Part shown: piece by piece, positions 41,391-52,536 of the stretch
How positions within the stretch are numbered: position 1 is the first letter of the stretch
How the letters are laid out: every line of letters begins with the position of its first letter
NCBI RefSeq assembly: GCF_015864665.1
Contig: NZ_JADYWU010000001.1
Location: forward strand, 1,116,001-1,180,000
Direction: 5' to 3'
From: Salinibacterium sp. SWN167
GTDB taxonomy: Bacteria > Actinomycetota > Actinomycetes > Actinomycetales > Microbacteriaceae
DNA: 64,000 nt
Made by a program: the position numbers and the translations under genes
Notes under the pieces: generated by a model
Told to the model about the DNA's origin: nothing
Database searches by the model: none
What the model saw: only the letters and a program-made list of their open reading frames with translations

Positions 41391-43126
41391 GCACCTCACA
41401 GACTCCCACAACGCCCCGCAGGCGGTGGCTCACCATCATTGGCTTCACCGCGGTAGCCCTGCTGCCGTTGGCCTTCACGGGGCTATTCGTGGCCGCAGCA
41501 GGCGACGGAGACAACGCGATCGACAACATCCCGGTCGCTCTTGTCAACAACGACGAGTTGCAAACAACGACTACGACCGATGGCAACGAACAGATTGTTT
41601 TCGCCGGACGGCAATTGGTGACAGAACTCACCGGTGCCGATGGTTTCGACTGGACTATTACGAACTCTGAGGACGCTAAAGAAGCCCTCGACCGGGGCGA
41701 CGTTTACGCGATCCTCACGGTGCCCGCCGAGTTCTCGGAATCGATTTTGTCGCTGTCGACCGAGGAGCCAAAGCAGGCGCAAATCTCGATCCACACCGAT
41801 GACTCGCACAGCTACCTCACCGGGTCGGTGGCACAGGTCGTTGGCCAGTCCATGACCGATACCTTCGGCCGGGCAATCACCTCGCAATACATCGATGGCA
41901 TCTACGCGAGCGTTGGTGAGCTCGGGGGAGCGCTCGCCGATGCTGCCGACGGGGCAACGGAACTGTCGGATGGTGCGAAAGACTTCTCCAGCGGCCTCGA
42001 CACGTACACCACGGGTGTCGATTCACTCTCTGCGGGTCTCGCTGATCTCAACTATGGGGCGGGCAACCTCTCGTCGCTCAGTACCGGAGTGAGCCAGTAC
42101 ACCTCAAGCGTCTCGCAGCTCGCCTCGACTCTGGCGGCGATCAATCCGGCCATTCAAGCGCAACTCACCGATCCGCAGCTCAAGGGAACACTCCAGGCCG
42201 TCGTCGACGGGCTCAACACCGCGGCGGCAAGCGGCGGCACTCTCTCGACGCAGACCTCGGATGCCGTTGGCGGCATCCAGTACGGAATCTCCCAGAGCGC
42301 GTCGGGAGCCTCCGCACTCTCGGCCGGATCTGGCGCGCTCGCCGAGGGCGCCGATGGGCTTGCTTCGGGTGCCGGAGAACTGGCGACCGGGTTGAGCGAG
42401 GGGGCAGCTCTTGTTCCGACCGCCGAAGACACGACCGACACCACGTCGAACGCGGATATTGTCTCCGAGCCGATCACGCTGTCCGTCACCACCGACAACG
42501 AAGTAACCGAACCGGCGCAAGCGATTGCGACCTTCTTCATCCCCTTGGGGTTGTGGTTGGGAGCGCTTGCGGTGTTCTTGGTGCTGAGCCTGCCGTCGTA
42601 TCGCTCGCTGTCCTCCACGGCGCGTGACGGGCGGATTGTGGCAGCAACGCTAATTCGCGCCTCCATCATTACTGTCGTTCAGGCGGTGCTGTTGGTTCTG
42701 CTGCTTCATGTGGTGGTGGGAGTTGATTGGGCTCTTGCCCCGGCAACGGCTGGCTTCGCGCTTCTGATGGCGCTCTCGTTTGCTGCTTTTCACTATTTCT
42801 TGATCGCGGCTCTGGGCAAGGGTGGGCTCGTGATTTCGCTGTTCTTGTTGGCGATCCAGTTGGTTTCGACCGGCGGGGTGTATCCGATTGAGGCGCTTGC
42901 TGCGCCATTCCAGGCGGTGAGCCCGTTCCTGCCGCTGACGTATGCGGTTGAGGGGATGTATTCGATTCTTTCCGGCGGAAGCGCGCAGTCGGCGATAACG
43001 GCTGCGTTCGCGCTACTGGCTCTGGGCGTCGTGAGCGTCGCGCTGTCGGTGCTCTCAGTGAAGCGGATACGAAAATCGACCGCCACAGGAGCGATCCTGT
43101 CGGCGGCCGATTCTCGAGCTCTCTAG
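41387..43126 (+). CDS. YhgE/Pip domain membrane protein (ABC-2-type)
   Basis: This 579-residue protein has an N-terminal helix (about 14-35) and a long extracytoplasmic region of about 350 residues. That region has Ser/Gly/Ala heptad-like repeats (DGATELSDGAKDF, SQSASGASALSAGSGAL) typical of YhgE/Pip proteins. Five C-terminal transmembrane helices resemble an ABC-2 permease. Relatives include phage infection protein and the type VII-associated YueB. It is translationally coupled to the MMPL protein. No ATPase subunit is encoded nearby except the degenerate domain fused to MMPL, which suggests the two act as one envelope complex (inference). Confidence 0.87.
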   Translation: MSTSQTPTTPRRRWLTIIGFTAVALLPLAFTGLFVAAAGDGDNAIDNIPVALVNNDELQTTTTTDGNEQIVFAGRQLVTELTGADGFDWTITNSEDAKEALDRGDVYAILTVPAEFSESILSLSTEEPKQAQISIHTDDSHSYLTGSVAQVVGQSMTDTFGRAITSQYIDGIYASVGELGGALADAADGATELSDGAKDFSSGLDTYTTGVDSLSAGLADLNYGAGNLSSLSTGVSQYTSSVSQLASTLAAINPAIQAQLTDPQLKGTLQAVVDGLNTAAASGGTLSTQTSDAVGGIQYGISQSASGASALSAGSGALAEGADGLASGAGELATGLSEGAALVPTAEDTTDTTSNADIVSEPITLSVTTDNEVTEPAQAIATFFIPLGLWLGALAVFLVLSLPSYRSLSSTARDGRIVAATLIRASIITVVQAVLLVLLLHVVVGVDWALAPATAGFALLMALSFAAFHYFLIAALGKGGLVISLFLLAIQLVSTGGVYPIEALAAPFQAVSPFLPLTYAVEGMYSILSGGSAQSAITAAFALLALGVVSVALSVLSVKRIRKSTATGAILSAADSRAL

Positions 43127-43133
43127 CGAGAGC
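43118..43133. terminator. possible short terminator hairpin after the YhgE gene
   Basis: GCTCTC and GAGAGC form a 6-bp stem around TAGC, overlapping the stop codon of the YhgE gene in the 31-bp convergent gap. It lacks a U-run. Confidence 0.3.
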
Positions 43134-43157
43134 GCACACGCTGCATTCGAGTTGTGA

Positions 43158-43994
43158 CTAGCTGAAGAGACCCTCACGAATGGTGTCGCGAAGCTCAACG
43201 AGCTCGGGGTAGTCCTCGAAGAAGCGAAGCTTCTGCTCAACGATGCTGTCGCCAGCGGGAAGATCATCAGCGAGTACCCACTCGGCGAAAACTTCGGCGG
43301 CATCTTCGCTCGGGATGGTGGCGGCGTAGTCGGTCACGAATTCTTCTGGCGTGTAGCGCTCTTCTTTGTCTTCTTCGGTTTCAGCTTCGAGGTCGTCGAG
43401 GCTGAAGTCGGGCCAGAATTCGGTGTAGTAGGCGAAGAGGTAGGAGTCGTCGAACGGGCATCCGTCAATTTCGGAGTAAACGGGGCACGAGTCGACCGTG
43501 GAGTCGTCCTTGGGAATCTGGTCTTCGCGCAGCGTGATCAGGTGGGCGAACTCGTGGATCATGGTGCGGTCGAGCACATCGGCATCGACTCCTCCGGTGG
43601 TGTCGAGTGCGAGATACGTTTCGCCCTCCCGAACACCGTTGGGCTGCATCGCGCCATCGGTACCGCCAGACTGATCGACATCGATCGCCACGAACATGGT
43701 GATCTCGGGGTGGAGTTCGGCGGGGAAGAGTTCGTTGAAACGATCCCAGACAGCGGCCTGATCGGCGGGAACGTCACCCAGAATTTCGTCACCGTCAACG
43801 TCGTAGGTTCCAAGAACAAACAGGGTGTCGTCGTCGACCGCGTCGAGGTCAATCGCTGCGCTGACGGTCGCGTCGTCGGTGACCTCCGCGGTGGGCTCTG
43901 CGGCAGTGCACCCGCTGAGGGCCAAAGCGAACAGGGCGGCTGAGCTGACCAACAGGGTGGTGGGAGTTGCGCGAGCGGAAGACAGGAAGGTCAC
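43158..43994 (-). CDS. lipoprotein with HEXXH zinc-protease motif
   Basis: This 278-residue protein, read from the GTG at 43994 (AGAGG upstream), has a signal peptide with lipobox LSGC (Cys29). The mature region is strongly acidic, with a gluzincin-like helix TMIHEFAHLITL containing HEFAH (147-151). Two cysteines follow in SCPVYSEIDGCPF, and Glu/Asp-rich helices lie near FWPDFSLDDLE and SEDAAEVFAEWVLADD, where a third zinc ligand could lie. It resembles uncharacterised putative zinc-binding metallopeptidases of Actinobacteria. The substrate is unknown. The longer upstream frame is spurious since it runs into the otsA promoter. Confidence 0.78.
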   Translation of the reverse strand: MTFLSSARATPTTLLVSSAALFALALSGCTAAEPTAEVTDDATVSAAIDLDAVDDDTLFVLGTYDVDGDEILGDVPADQAAVWDRFNELFPAELHPEITMFVAIDVDQSGGTDGAMQPNGVREGETYLALDTTGGVDADVLDRTMIHEFAHLITLREDQIPKDDSTVDSCPVYSEIDGCPFDDSYLFAYYTEFWPDFSLDDLEAETEEDKEERYTPEEFVTDYAATIPSEDAAEVFAEWVLADDLPAGDSIVEQKLRFFEDYPELVELRDTIREGLFS

Positions 43995-44182
43995 GAGGGG
44001 CCTCTTTCGATTCGGGTTATTCGCGCACCTCCTGGTGCGGACGCACGCACCCGCGGAGCCGCGGGCAAGAAGGAGCCTAGCGGGGGCCAGCACCCGGGCC
44101 GCGGCGGAACATGTCTCAGTTTTGTCACGAGAAAGAATTGGTTCGGAAACATCATCTCCAGCCACTCTCCAAGCCTCGCTGG

Positions 44183-44194
44183 TAACGTAACTAC
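44183..44194 (+). promoter_or_regulatory. leaderless-type -10 element, TAACGT, for otsA
   Basis: TAACGT (44183-44188) is followed by AACTAC and the ATG at 44195; the next codon is also ATG. No ribosome site is present. Confidence 0.6.
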
Positions 44195-45709
44195 ATGATG
44201 GAAGCAAAGAATGATTCTTCCCCGTCCGAGTACGACTTCGTTGTCGTTTCGAACCGACTTCCAGTGGATTGCACTGTCGAAGAGGATGGGTCACTGAGCT
44301 GGAAACGTTCTCCAGGTGGTCTCGTTACGGCCCTCGAGCCGATCATGCAGAAGGCCGACGGCGCCTGGGTGGGGTGGGCCGGTCGCCCCGACCTTGAGAT
44401 CGAACCGTTCCATCAAGACGGCATCCAGATCATTCCTGTGCCGCTGAGCTCCCAAGATATTGAGGAGTATTACGAGGGCTTTAGCAACGACACTCTCTGG
44501 CCGCTCTACCACGACGTGATTGCGCCGCCGGCCTATCACCGCGAGTGGTGGGACGACTACGTCACCGTCAATAAGCGGTTCGCGGATGCTGCAGCCGCCA
44601 ATAGCGCCGAAGGTGCTGTCGTGTGGGTTCAGGACTACCAACTTCAGCTCGTGCCGCGCATGTTGCGTGAGATGCGTCCCGATTTGACGATCGGTTTCTT
44701 CAATCACATCCCGTTCCCGCCCTACGGGATTTTCGCGCAGCTTCCGTGGCGTACCCAGATCATCGAGGGCATGCTCGGGGCCGATGTCGTCGGCTTCCAA
44801 CGCTCGTCTGACGCCTCAAACTTTTCATCGGCCGTTCGCCGTCTCACTAATCACCCGACCAAAAATCCCGCGATTGAGGTCACGATTGAGGGTCAACCGA
44901 CTCGTCGTGTCGTTGCGAAAGCGTTCCCCATTTCCATCGATTCGCGCAGCTTTGAGAAAATGGCGCGCGACCCCGCGATTCAGCAACGTGCTCGCGACAT
45001 CCGCAAGGGGCTCGGTAACCCGAAGACTGTCATGTTCGGTGTTGACCGCCTTGATTACACCAAGGGCATCCGTCATCGCCTGAAGGCCTATGGCGAACTG
45101 TTGCGAGATGGCTTGATCGAGGTCGGCGATGTTGCGCTCATTCAAGTCGCGAGCCCGAGCCGCGAACGCGTTGAGGCCTACATGCACCTGCGCGACGAGA
45201 TTGAGCTGACGGTTGGTCGCATCAACGGTGAATTCAGCACGCTGAGTCATTCGCCCATCAACTATTTGCATCAGGGGTTCCCTCGCGAAGAGATGGTTGC
45301 GCTGTACCTCGCCGCAGACGTGCTGCTCGTGACGGCGCTTCGTGACGGCATGAACTTGGTAGCCAAGGAGTATGTGGCGGCCAGATTCGATAACGATGGT
45401 GTGCTCATCCTGAGCGAATTTGCGGGGGCCTCAGAAGAGCTTCGCAAGGCACTACTTGTTAATCCGCATGACATCGACGGTTTGAAAGACGCGATGATGA
45501 AGGCCATCAACATGCCCAAGGCTGATCGGGCACTGCGGATGCGTTCCATGCGCAAGCGTGTGCTTGAACACGATGTGGAGCGCTGGTCGAATGCGTTCTT
45601 GAAGAACTTGGCGGCGACGCGCTCTGATCGTCACCGCCGCATTGCCCCACTCGAAATGGCCGAAGAGGTCGAGTGGACCATCGAACGAAAGCGAGTGAGA
45701 CGCCCGTGA
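44195..45709 (+). CDS. otsA: trehalose-6-phosphate synthase
   Basis: This 504-residue GT20 enzyme condenses UDP- or GDP-glucose with glucose-6-phosphate. Typical motifs are VVSNRLPV at the N-terminus, SPGGLVTAL, WVGWAGR, VWVQDYQLQLVPRMLRE, FFNHIPFPP, the donor-binding VDRLDYTKGIRHRLKAY, and LRDGMNLVAKEYVA. All active-site blocks are intact. It overlaps otsB by GTGA. Trehalose made here serves as osmoprotectant and envelope glycolipid precursor in Actinobacteria; no mycolate genes are seen, so stress protection is more likely. Confidence 0.96.
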   Translation: MMEAKNDSSPSEYDFVVVSNRLPVDCTVEEDGSLSWKRSPGGLVTALEPIMQKADGAWVGWAGRPDLEIEPFHQDGIQIIPVPLSSQDIEEYYEGFSNDTLWPLYHDVIAPPAYHREWWDDYVTVNKRFADAAAANSAEGAVVWVQDYQLQLVPRMLREMRPDLTIGFFNHIPFPPYGIFAQLPWRTQIIEGMLGADVVGFQRSSDASNFSSAVRRLTNHPTKNPAIEVTIEGQPTRRVVAKAFPISIDSRSFEKMARDPAIQQRARDIRKGLGNPKTVMFGVDRLDYTKGIRHRLKAYGELLRDGLIEVGDVALIQVASPSRERVEAYMHLRDEIELTVGRINGEFSTLSHSPINYLHQGFPREEMVALYLAADVLLVTALRDGMNLVAKEYVAARFDNDGVLILSEFAGASEELRKALLVNPHDIDGLKDAMMKAINMPKADRALRMRSMRKRVLEHDVERWSNAFLKNLAATRSDRHRRIAPLEMAEEVEWTIERKRVRRP

Positions 45710-46503
45710 ACTACTCGACTGCCTCCGAAATAGAGGCGGCCATTGACCAACTCGTTTCGGCTCGAACGCTCCTGATTGCTCTCGACTTTGACGGTACTTT
45801 GGCGCCAGAAGTCGATGACCCGCTGGATTCCCGAGCCATCCCTGCCGCCCAAGAGCAGTTGGTGCGGATGCTCGACCTCGCCGACACCCGTTTGGCTCTC
45901 GTGTCTGGTCGCGCGCTCGATAGCCTCGAGCACGTCGCGCACCTCGGCGACCGCGTGCTGTTCGGTGGCTCGCACGGGTTGGAGTACCGCCTCGACGAGG
46001 GCGATTCACACTTGCCGATGAGCGCAGAGAACACGGCAGCTCTAGAGCGCCTCGATGCGCTCACGCACGAGTTGGCTGATAGCGCTGAGGGTGCGTGGGT
46101 GGAAATCAAACCAGCCGGGCGTGCTCTGCACGTTCGTATGACGTCGGGAGAAGACGCGGAACGGCTCACAACTGAGTCGGTCGCGCGGGTTGAAGCGGAG
46201 ATCCCGGGCCTCACCACTCGTTTCGGCAAGAACATCATCGAGTTTGCTATCCACGATGCCAACAAGGGCGACGCCATCACGCGCCTGCGGGACTACGTGG
46301 GGGCGGATGCCGTCTTCTTTGCCGGCGATGACACGACTGACGAGGATGCGCTGGTCGTTCTCGGGCCAGATGATCTCGGAGTGCGCGTCGGTGATGCGCC
46401 ATCCGTCGCCCGTCTTCGGGTGGCTGGAACAGCAGAAATCGCACAACTTTTGGCTGTCTTAGCCGACAAGCGTCAAGCCGTGGTATCGGCGCGCGCAAAC
46501 TGA
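45706..46503 (+). CDS. otsB: trehalose-6-phosphate phosphatase
   Basis: This 265-residue HAD phosphatase removes phosphate from trehalose-6-phosphate. HAD motif I is DFDGT (27-31, nucleophile Asp27). Motif II lies in LVSGR, and motifs III/IV in NKGDAITRL and FAGDDTTDEDAL. The GTG at 45706 forms the GTGA overlap with otsA and is preferred over codons inside otsA. otsA-otsB is a two-gene operon ending just before the ilvD promoter. Confidence 0.95.
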   Translation: MNYSTASEIEAAIDQLVSARTLLIALDFDGTLAPEVDDPLDSRAIPAAQEQLVRMLDLADTRLALVSGRALDSLEHVAHLGDRVLFGGSHGLEYRLDEGDSHLPMSAENTAALERLDALTHELADSAEGAWVEIKPAGRALHVRMTSGEDAERLTTESVARVEAEIPGLTTRFGKNIIEFAIHDANKGDAITRLRDYVGADAVFFAGDDTTDEDALVVLGPDDLGVRVGDAPSVARLRVAGTAEIAQLLAVLADKRQAVVSARAN

Positions 46504-46518
46504 TGTAGCGGTACGCCC

Positions 46519-46530
46519 TAAACTCGAAGC
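46519..46530 (+). promoter_or_regulatory. leaderless-type -10 element, TAAACT, for ilvD
   Basis: TAAACT (46519-46524) plus CGAAGC precede the ATG at 46531 in a 27-bp gap after otsB. This would start the ilv transcript at the start codon, leaving no room for a leader-peptide attenuator upstream of ilvD. Confidence 0.6.
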
Positions 46531-48234
46531 ATGTCTGAGAGTGATTCGATCGATATCAAGCCACGTTCCCGCACAGTCACCGACGGGATTGAAGCCACTA
46601 CATCGCGCGGAATGCTTCGCGCTGTCGGCATGGGTGATGCCGACTGGGATAAGCCCCAAATTGGTATTGCAAGCTCGTGGAACGAGATCACGCCGTGCAA
46701 CCTCTCGCTTGATCGACTTGCTCAGGGCGCCAAGGAAGGCGTTCACGCTGGTGGGGGATACCCGCTGCAGTTTGGCACCATCAGCGTCTCTGACGGCATC
46801 TCGATGGGTCACGAAGGCATGCACTTTTCGCTCGTGAGCCGCGAAGTCATTGCCGACTCCGTTGAGGTTGTCATGGAGGCCGAGCGCCTGGATGGTTCGG
46901 TCACGCTCGCGGGTTGCGACAAGTCGTTGCCCGGAATGCTCATGGCGGCGGCACGACTCAACCTCGCTTCGGTCTTCCTCTATGCGGGTTCGATTGCTCC
47001 TGGCTGGGTCAAACTCAGCGACGGTACCGAAAAAGACATCACGATCATTGACTCCTTCGAAGCTGTTGGCGCTGTCAAGGCTGGCCGGATGAGCGAAGCC
47101 GATGCCAAGCGCATCGAGTGTGCTTTCGCTCCCGGCGAAGGCGCCTGTGGCGGCATGTACACCGCCAACACGATGGCGAGCGTCGCGGAAGCGCTGGGAA
47201 TGAGTCTTCCCGGCTCAGCAAGCCCCGCATCCGCCGACCGTCGTCGCGACTACTTCGCGCACCGTTCGGGCGAAGCCGTCGTCAACTTGCTGCGCAAGGG
47301 CATCACCTCGCGCGACATCATGACGAAGAAGGCGTTCGAAAACGCGATCACCGTAGCCATGGCTCTCGGTGGCTCGACCAACGTTGTGCTGCACATTCTG
47401 GCGATCGCCAGCGAGGCCGAAGTTGAGCTCACACTCGATGACTTCAACCGCATCGGTGACAAGGTTCCGCACCTTGCTGACCTCAAGCCGTTCGGCCAGT
47501 ACGTCATGAACGATGTCGACCGTCATGGCGGACTCCCCGTTCTCATGAAGGCGCTCCTCGAGGAGGGCCTCATCCACGGTGACGCGCTCACCGTGACGGG
47601 CAAGACCGTTGCCGAAAACCTCGCCGAGATGGATATTGATCCTCTCGACGGCAAGGTGTTGCGCACCTTCGATAACCCCATTCACCCCACCGGTGGCCTC
47701 ACGATTCTCAAGGGTTCGTTGGCTCCCGAAGGTGCTGTCGTCAAGACGGCCGGCTTCGACCTCTCTGAGTTTGAGGGCCCCGCACGGGTCTTCGAACGCG
47801 AGCGTGAAGCTCTGGATGCTCTCACCGCGGGCACGATTGAGGCTGGATCGGTTGTCGTCATCCGCTATGAAGGCCCCAAGGGTGGACCGGGTATGCGCGA
47901 GATGCTCGCGATCACTGCGGCCATCAAGGGCGCTGGACTCGGTAAAGATGTACTACTCTTGACGGACGGACGATTCTCAGGCGGCACAACCGGGCTGTGC
48001 ATCGGCCACATAGCTCCCGAAGCAGTAGACGCAGGTCCTATTGCCTTCGTGCGCGATGGTGATCTGATACGGGTCAATATCGCAGCTCGCTCGCTCGACT
48101 TACTTGTCGACTCCGCTGAGCTCGAAGCCCGCCGAAAAGGCTGGGCCCCTCTCCCTCCGCGTTACACGCGAGGCGTTCTTGCCAAGTATTCGAAGCTTGT
48201 GCAGTCCGCCGCTCGCGGTGCGGTCACCAGTTAG
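46531..48234 (+). CDS. ilvD: dihydroxy-acid dehydratase
   Basis: This 567-residue iron-sulfur dehydratase makes 2-keto acids in valine, leucine and isoleucine synthesis. Cluster-ligand and active-site motifs are present: [24 protein letters not shown], and [17 protein letters not shown] near the C-terminus. N-terminal [14 protein letters not shown] is also conserved. It leads a cluster with ilvB, ilvN and ilvC, 34 bp upstream of ilvB. Length is typical. Confidence 0.96.
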   Translation: MSESDSIDIKPRSRTVTDGIEATTSRGMLRAVGMGDADWDKPQIGIASSWNEITPCNLSLDRLAQGAKEGVHAGGGYPLQFGTISVSDGISMGHEGMHFSLVSREVIADSVEVVMEAERLDGSVTLAGCDKSLPGMLMAAARLNLASVFLYAGSIAPGWVKLSDGTEKDITIIDSFEAVGAVKAGRMSEADAKRIECAFAPGEGACGGMYTANTMASVAEALGMSLPGSASPASADRRRDYFAHRSGEAVVNLLRKGITSRDIMTKKAFENAITVAMALGGSTNVVLHILAIASEAEVELTLDDFNRIGDKVPHLADLKPFGQYVMNDVDRHGGLPVLMKALLEEGLIHGDALTVTGKTVAENLAEMDIDPLDGKVLRTFDNPIHPTGGLTILKGSLAPEGAVVKTAGFDLSEFEGPARVFEREREALDALTAGTIEAGSVVVIRYEGPKGGPGMREMLAITAAIKGAGLGKDVLLLTDGRFSGGTTGLCIGHIAPEAVDAGPIAFVRDGDLIRVNIAARSLDLLVDSAELEARRKGWAPLPPRYTRGVLAKYSKLVQSAARGAVTS

Positions 48235-48268
48235 CGCCAGCTCACCATTCAACTAAAAGGATTTACAC

Positions 48269-50053
48269 ATGTCCTCTGAACCCGCACCGCGGCCGAAGAG
48301 CACGACACCGGACATCTTGACCGGTTCAGGTGCCATTCTGCGCAGTCTGGAAAAGCTGGGCGTGAAAGACGTTTTCGGCTTGCCCGGCGGCGCCATCATG
48401 CCCTTCTACGACGAACTCATGGCATCCACTGCTATCCGTCACATTTTGGTTCGCCACGAGCAGGGTGCTGGTCACGCTGCTGAGGGGTACGCCTCGTCAT
48501 CCGGAAAGCTCGGTGTCTGCATTGCGACGTCGGGTCCGGGGGCCACGAACCTCGTGACAGCAATCGCGGATGCCCACATGGACTCCGTGCCGATGCTTGC
48601 GATCACCGGTCAGGTGTTTTCGAGCTCGATGGGAACCGACGCGTTCCAAGAGGTCGACATCTCGGGAATCACGATGCCGATCACGAAGCATTCGTTCCTC
48701 GTCACGAAGCCGGAAGACATTCCCGCAACGATCGCAGCGGCGTACCACATTGCGACAACGGGCCGCCCTGGTCCAGTGCTCGTTGACGTCACGAAAGACT
48801 GCCAGCAGGCATCCGCCCCCTTCATTTGGCCGCCCAAGGTTGACCTGCCCGGTTACCGTCCGGTCATGAAAGCGCACGGCAAGCAGGTTCAGGCTGCAGC
48901 GCAAATGCTGGCTGAAGCTGAACGCCCCGTCTTCTATGTCGGCGGCGGCGTTGTTCGCTCGGGGGCCTCAGCTGAGCTGCTCGAGCTGGCAACCCTCGTG
49001 GGTGCCCCCATCGTGACCACGCTGATGGCGCGCGGTGCTTTCCCCGACTCCAACGAATTGAACCTCGGGATGCCGGGAATGCACGGCTCTGTTCCTGCTG
49101 TTCTCGCGATCCAAGAGTCCGATCTCCTCATCTCGCTTGGCGCGCGTTTCGACGACCGCGTCACGGGCAAGCCGAGTGAGTTCGCGCCTCTCGCGAAGGT
49201 TGTTCACGTTGATATCGACCCGGCTGAGATCGGCAAGATTCGCGCGGCCGAGGTTCCTATCGTTGGCGATGCAAAAGACGTCATCGTTGACCTCACGGCA
49301 GCATTCGCTGACGCGAGCGTGACGACGAAGCCTGACTACACCGCGTGGTGGGAGCGCCTCAACTCGCTCCGCAACCAGTTCCCGCTCGGGTTCACCGAAC
49401 CTGATGACGGGCTCCTGTCGCCGCAATATGTGATCCAGCGCATCGGTGAAATCACCGGGCCCGAGGGCATTTTTGCGGCTGGCGTTGGTCAGCACCAGAT
49501 GTGGTCTGCACAGTTCATCAAGCACGAACGCCCCAACTCCTGGCTCAACTCTGGTGGTGCTGGAACCATGGGTTACGGCGTGCCTGCGGCAATGGGCGCG
49601 AAGGTAGCGAACCCCGATCGTCCCGTGTGGGCCATTGATGGCGATGGATGCTTCCAGATGACCAACCAGGAGCTCGCCACCTGCACGATCAACAAGATTC
49701 CGATCAAGGTCGCGATCATCAACAATTCCAGCCTGGGCATGGTTCGTCAGTGGCAGACGCTGTTCTATGACGGACGCCACTCGTTCACTGACCTCAACAC
49801 CGGTCATGACACGGTGATGATTCCGGACTTCGTGAAGCTGGCGGATGCCTACGGGTGCCTGGCTATTCGCGTCACGAAGAAGGAAGAAATCGACGCCGCC
49901 ATCCAGCTCGCGCTCGACACGAATGATCGCCCCGTGGTGATCGACTTCGTCGTCAGCCGTGACGCGATGGTGTGGCCGATGGTGCCGCAGGGCGTTGGAA
50001 ACTCAAGCGTGCAGTATGCGCGCGATCATGCCCCCGAGTGGGAAGAGGAGTAG
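48269..50053 (+). CDS. ilvB: acetolactate synthase, large (catalytic) subunit
   Basis: This 594-residue thiamine diphosphate enzyme shows [15 protein letters not shown], the catalytic Glu in [14 protein letters not shown], the FAD-domain segments [10 protein letters not shown] and [11 protein letters not shown], and the TPP motif starting GDGCFQMT and ending NN. It condenses pyruvate with pyruvate or 2-ketobutyrate. AAAGGA lies eight bases before the ATG. The regulatory subunit follows four bases downstream. The short 34-bp gap after ilvD excludes a classic attenuator here. Confidence 0.96.
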   Translation: MSSEPAPRPKSTTPDILTGSGAILRSLEKLGVKDVFGLPGGAIMPFYDELMASTAIRHILVRHEQGAGHAAEGYASSSGKLGVCIATSGPGATNLVTAIADAHMDSVPMLAITGQVFSSSMGTDAFQEVDISGITMPITKHSFLVTKPEDIPATIAAAYHIATTGRPGPVLVDVTKDCQQASAPFIWPPKVDLPGYRPVMKAHGKQVQAAAQMLAEAERPVFYVGGGVVRSGASAELLELATLVGAPIVTTLMARGAFPDSNELNLGMPGMHGSVPAVLAIQESDLLISLGARFDDRVTGKPSEFAPLAKVVHVDIDPAEIGKIRAAEVPIVGDAKDVIVDLTAAFADASVTTKPDYTAWWERLNSLRNQFPLGFTEPDDGLLSPQYVIQRIGEITGPEGIFAAGVGQHQMWSAQFIKHERPNSWLNSGGAGTMGYGVPAAMGAKVANPDRPVWAIDGDGCFQMTNQELATCTINKIPIKVAIINNSSLGMVRQWQTLFYDGRHSFTDLNTGHDTVMIPDFVKLADAYGCLAIRVTKKEEIDAAIQLALDTNDRPVVIDFVVSRDAMVWPMVPQGVGNSSVQYARDHAPEWEEE

Positions 50054-50057
50054 AGCG

Positions 50058-51619
<1,562 letters not shown>

Positions 51620-51634
51620 CTTTCGCTTGTCACT

Positions 51635-51670
51635 ACGACGGCCGTTCCGCTTCTGCGGGGCGGCCGTCGT
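51635..51670 (+). terminator. hairpin terminator after ilvC
   Basis: ACGACGGCCG (51635-51644) and CGGCCGTCGT (51661-51670) form a perfect 10-bp stem, with CCGC/GCGG inside the loop. There is no strong U-run. Confidence 0.72.
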
Positions 51671-51725
51671 GCGTTAACGCTGCGAAGTACTGATCGCGGA
51701 GGTGTCGCCGGCATCAGCAGCGCGA

Positions 51726-52490
51726 TTAGGCGGGTGGGAGCGTCGTGCCGTGGTCGGGCCAGCGCAGGGTCGGCTCTGCCTTGGGCGCAGGGCCGGCGGT
51801 GCCCGTTCCGACCCAGATGACGGTCGCGAGAAGCTGTTCCAAGCGCGAACCAATAAACGCGGCCGCAACAAGGGGCGCATATAACGCACCTAAATAGGTC
51901 GACGCAAGAACGAGATCCGCGTTCTTGCCCCAGACCAGCGCTAGCGCAGCGGGGGCTGCCGCGAGCAACAACCAGAGCGGTTGAACGAGAACGCCAAGTA
52001 CGACGGCCGCGATGAGTGCCAGAATGCCCAGTGCGAGTTGCGCGATGATGAGCCACCCCAGTGCACCGCCGTGGTGGGCGTAGCGTTCGATGCCCACGGC
52101 AGCCCACATGACGCGGGCGCGCAACTGGTGCACTCCGCTATCGACGAGTGCGACGCGGAAGGTTTCGTCGGCAACACGGCGCAGGGCAAGCCTGTCTTCA
52201 GCGGGCGCCAGCCGGGTTTGGTGGGTGAGGTGATCGTGCAGAATCGCGGCAAGCGTTTGCTTGCCATAGCTTGCGATCAGCCCCCAAAGAAAGGGCGGCA
52301 CAGAGGCGAAGTCGGTGCTGTTGCCTTCGGTCGGCGGCAGCGAAGGGTCATGCGCCGGCACTTCGAAGACTCCGCCACCGGGGCGAGGGTCGCGCCAGCA
52401 GAACGGCTCGGCAACCTGAAAGTCGCGATCCAGTCGGTAGACCAGAGGCAGGCTGAGCAATTCATTCCCGTGACAATCGGTGAATGGCAT
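51726..52490 (-). CDS. DUF1353 protein with C-terminal membrane helices
   Basis: The first 135 residues match DUF1353: YRLDRDFQVAEPF, the signature NSTDFASVPPFLWGLI, and AAILHDHLTHQ with conserved His residues. These domains also occur in phage. The last 120 residues contain three transmembrane helices (about 140-205) and a Pro-rich tail, an extension not part of the basic domain. The ATG follows GAGGAG. Conserved Asp and His residues suggest a metal-dependent hydrolase-like site, but no activity is established. It is the first gene of the block inserted between ilvC and serA. Confidence 0.75.
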   Translation of the reverse strand: MPFTDCHGNELLSLPLVYRLDRDFQVAEPFCWRDPRPGGGVFEVPAHDPSLPPTEGNSTDFASVPPFLWGLIASYGKQTLAAILHDHLTHQTRLAPAEDRLALRRVADETFRVALVDSGVHQLRARVMWAAVGIERYAHHGGALGWLIIAQLALGILALIAAVVLGVLVQPLWLLLAAAPAALALVWGKNADLVLASTYLGALYAPLVAAAFIGSRLEQLLATVIWVGTGTAGPAPKAEPTLRWPDHGTTLPPA

Positions 52491-52524
52491 GCTGAGCTCC
52501 TCTGTCGAACTGGCGTCTGCAGAC

Positions 52525-52536
52525 TAGTCTGTCGGA
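52525..52536 (+). promoter_or_regulatory. leaderless-type -10 element, TAGTCT, for the Pr6Pr gene
   Basis: TAGTCT (52525-52530) and GTCGGA precede the GTG at 52537 in the 46-bp divergent gap with the DUF1353 gene. The sequence is AGACTAGTCT, a 10-bp palindrome that could also be bound by a regulator. Confidence 0.55.

Noticed and set aside
46504-48268. Leader-peptide attenuator for the ilv genes
   Set aside because: The gap before ilvD is 27 bp with a start-proximal -10 box, and the ilvD-ilvB gap is 34 bp; neither has room for a leader peptide and competing hairpins.
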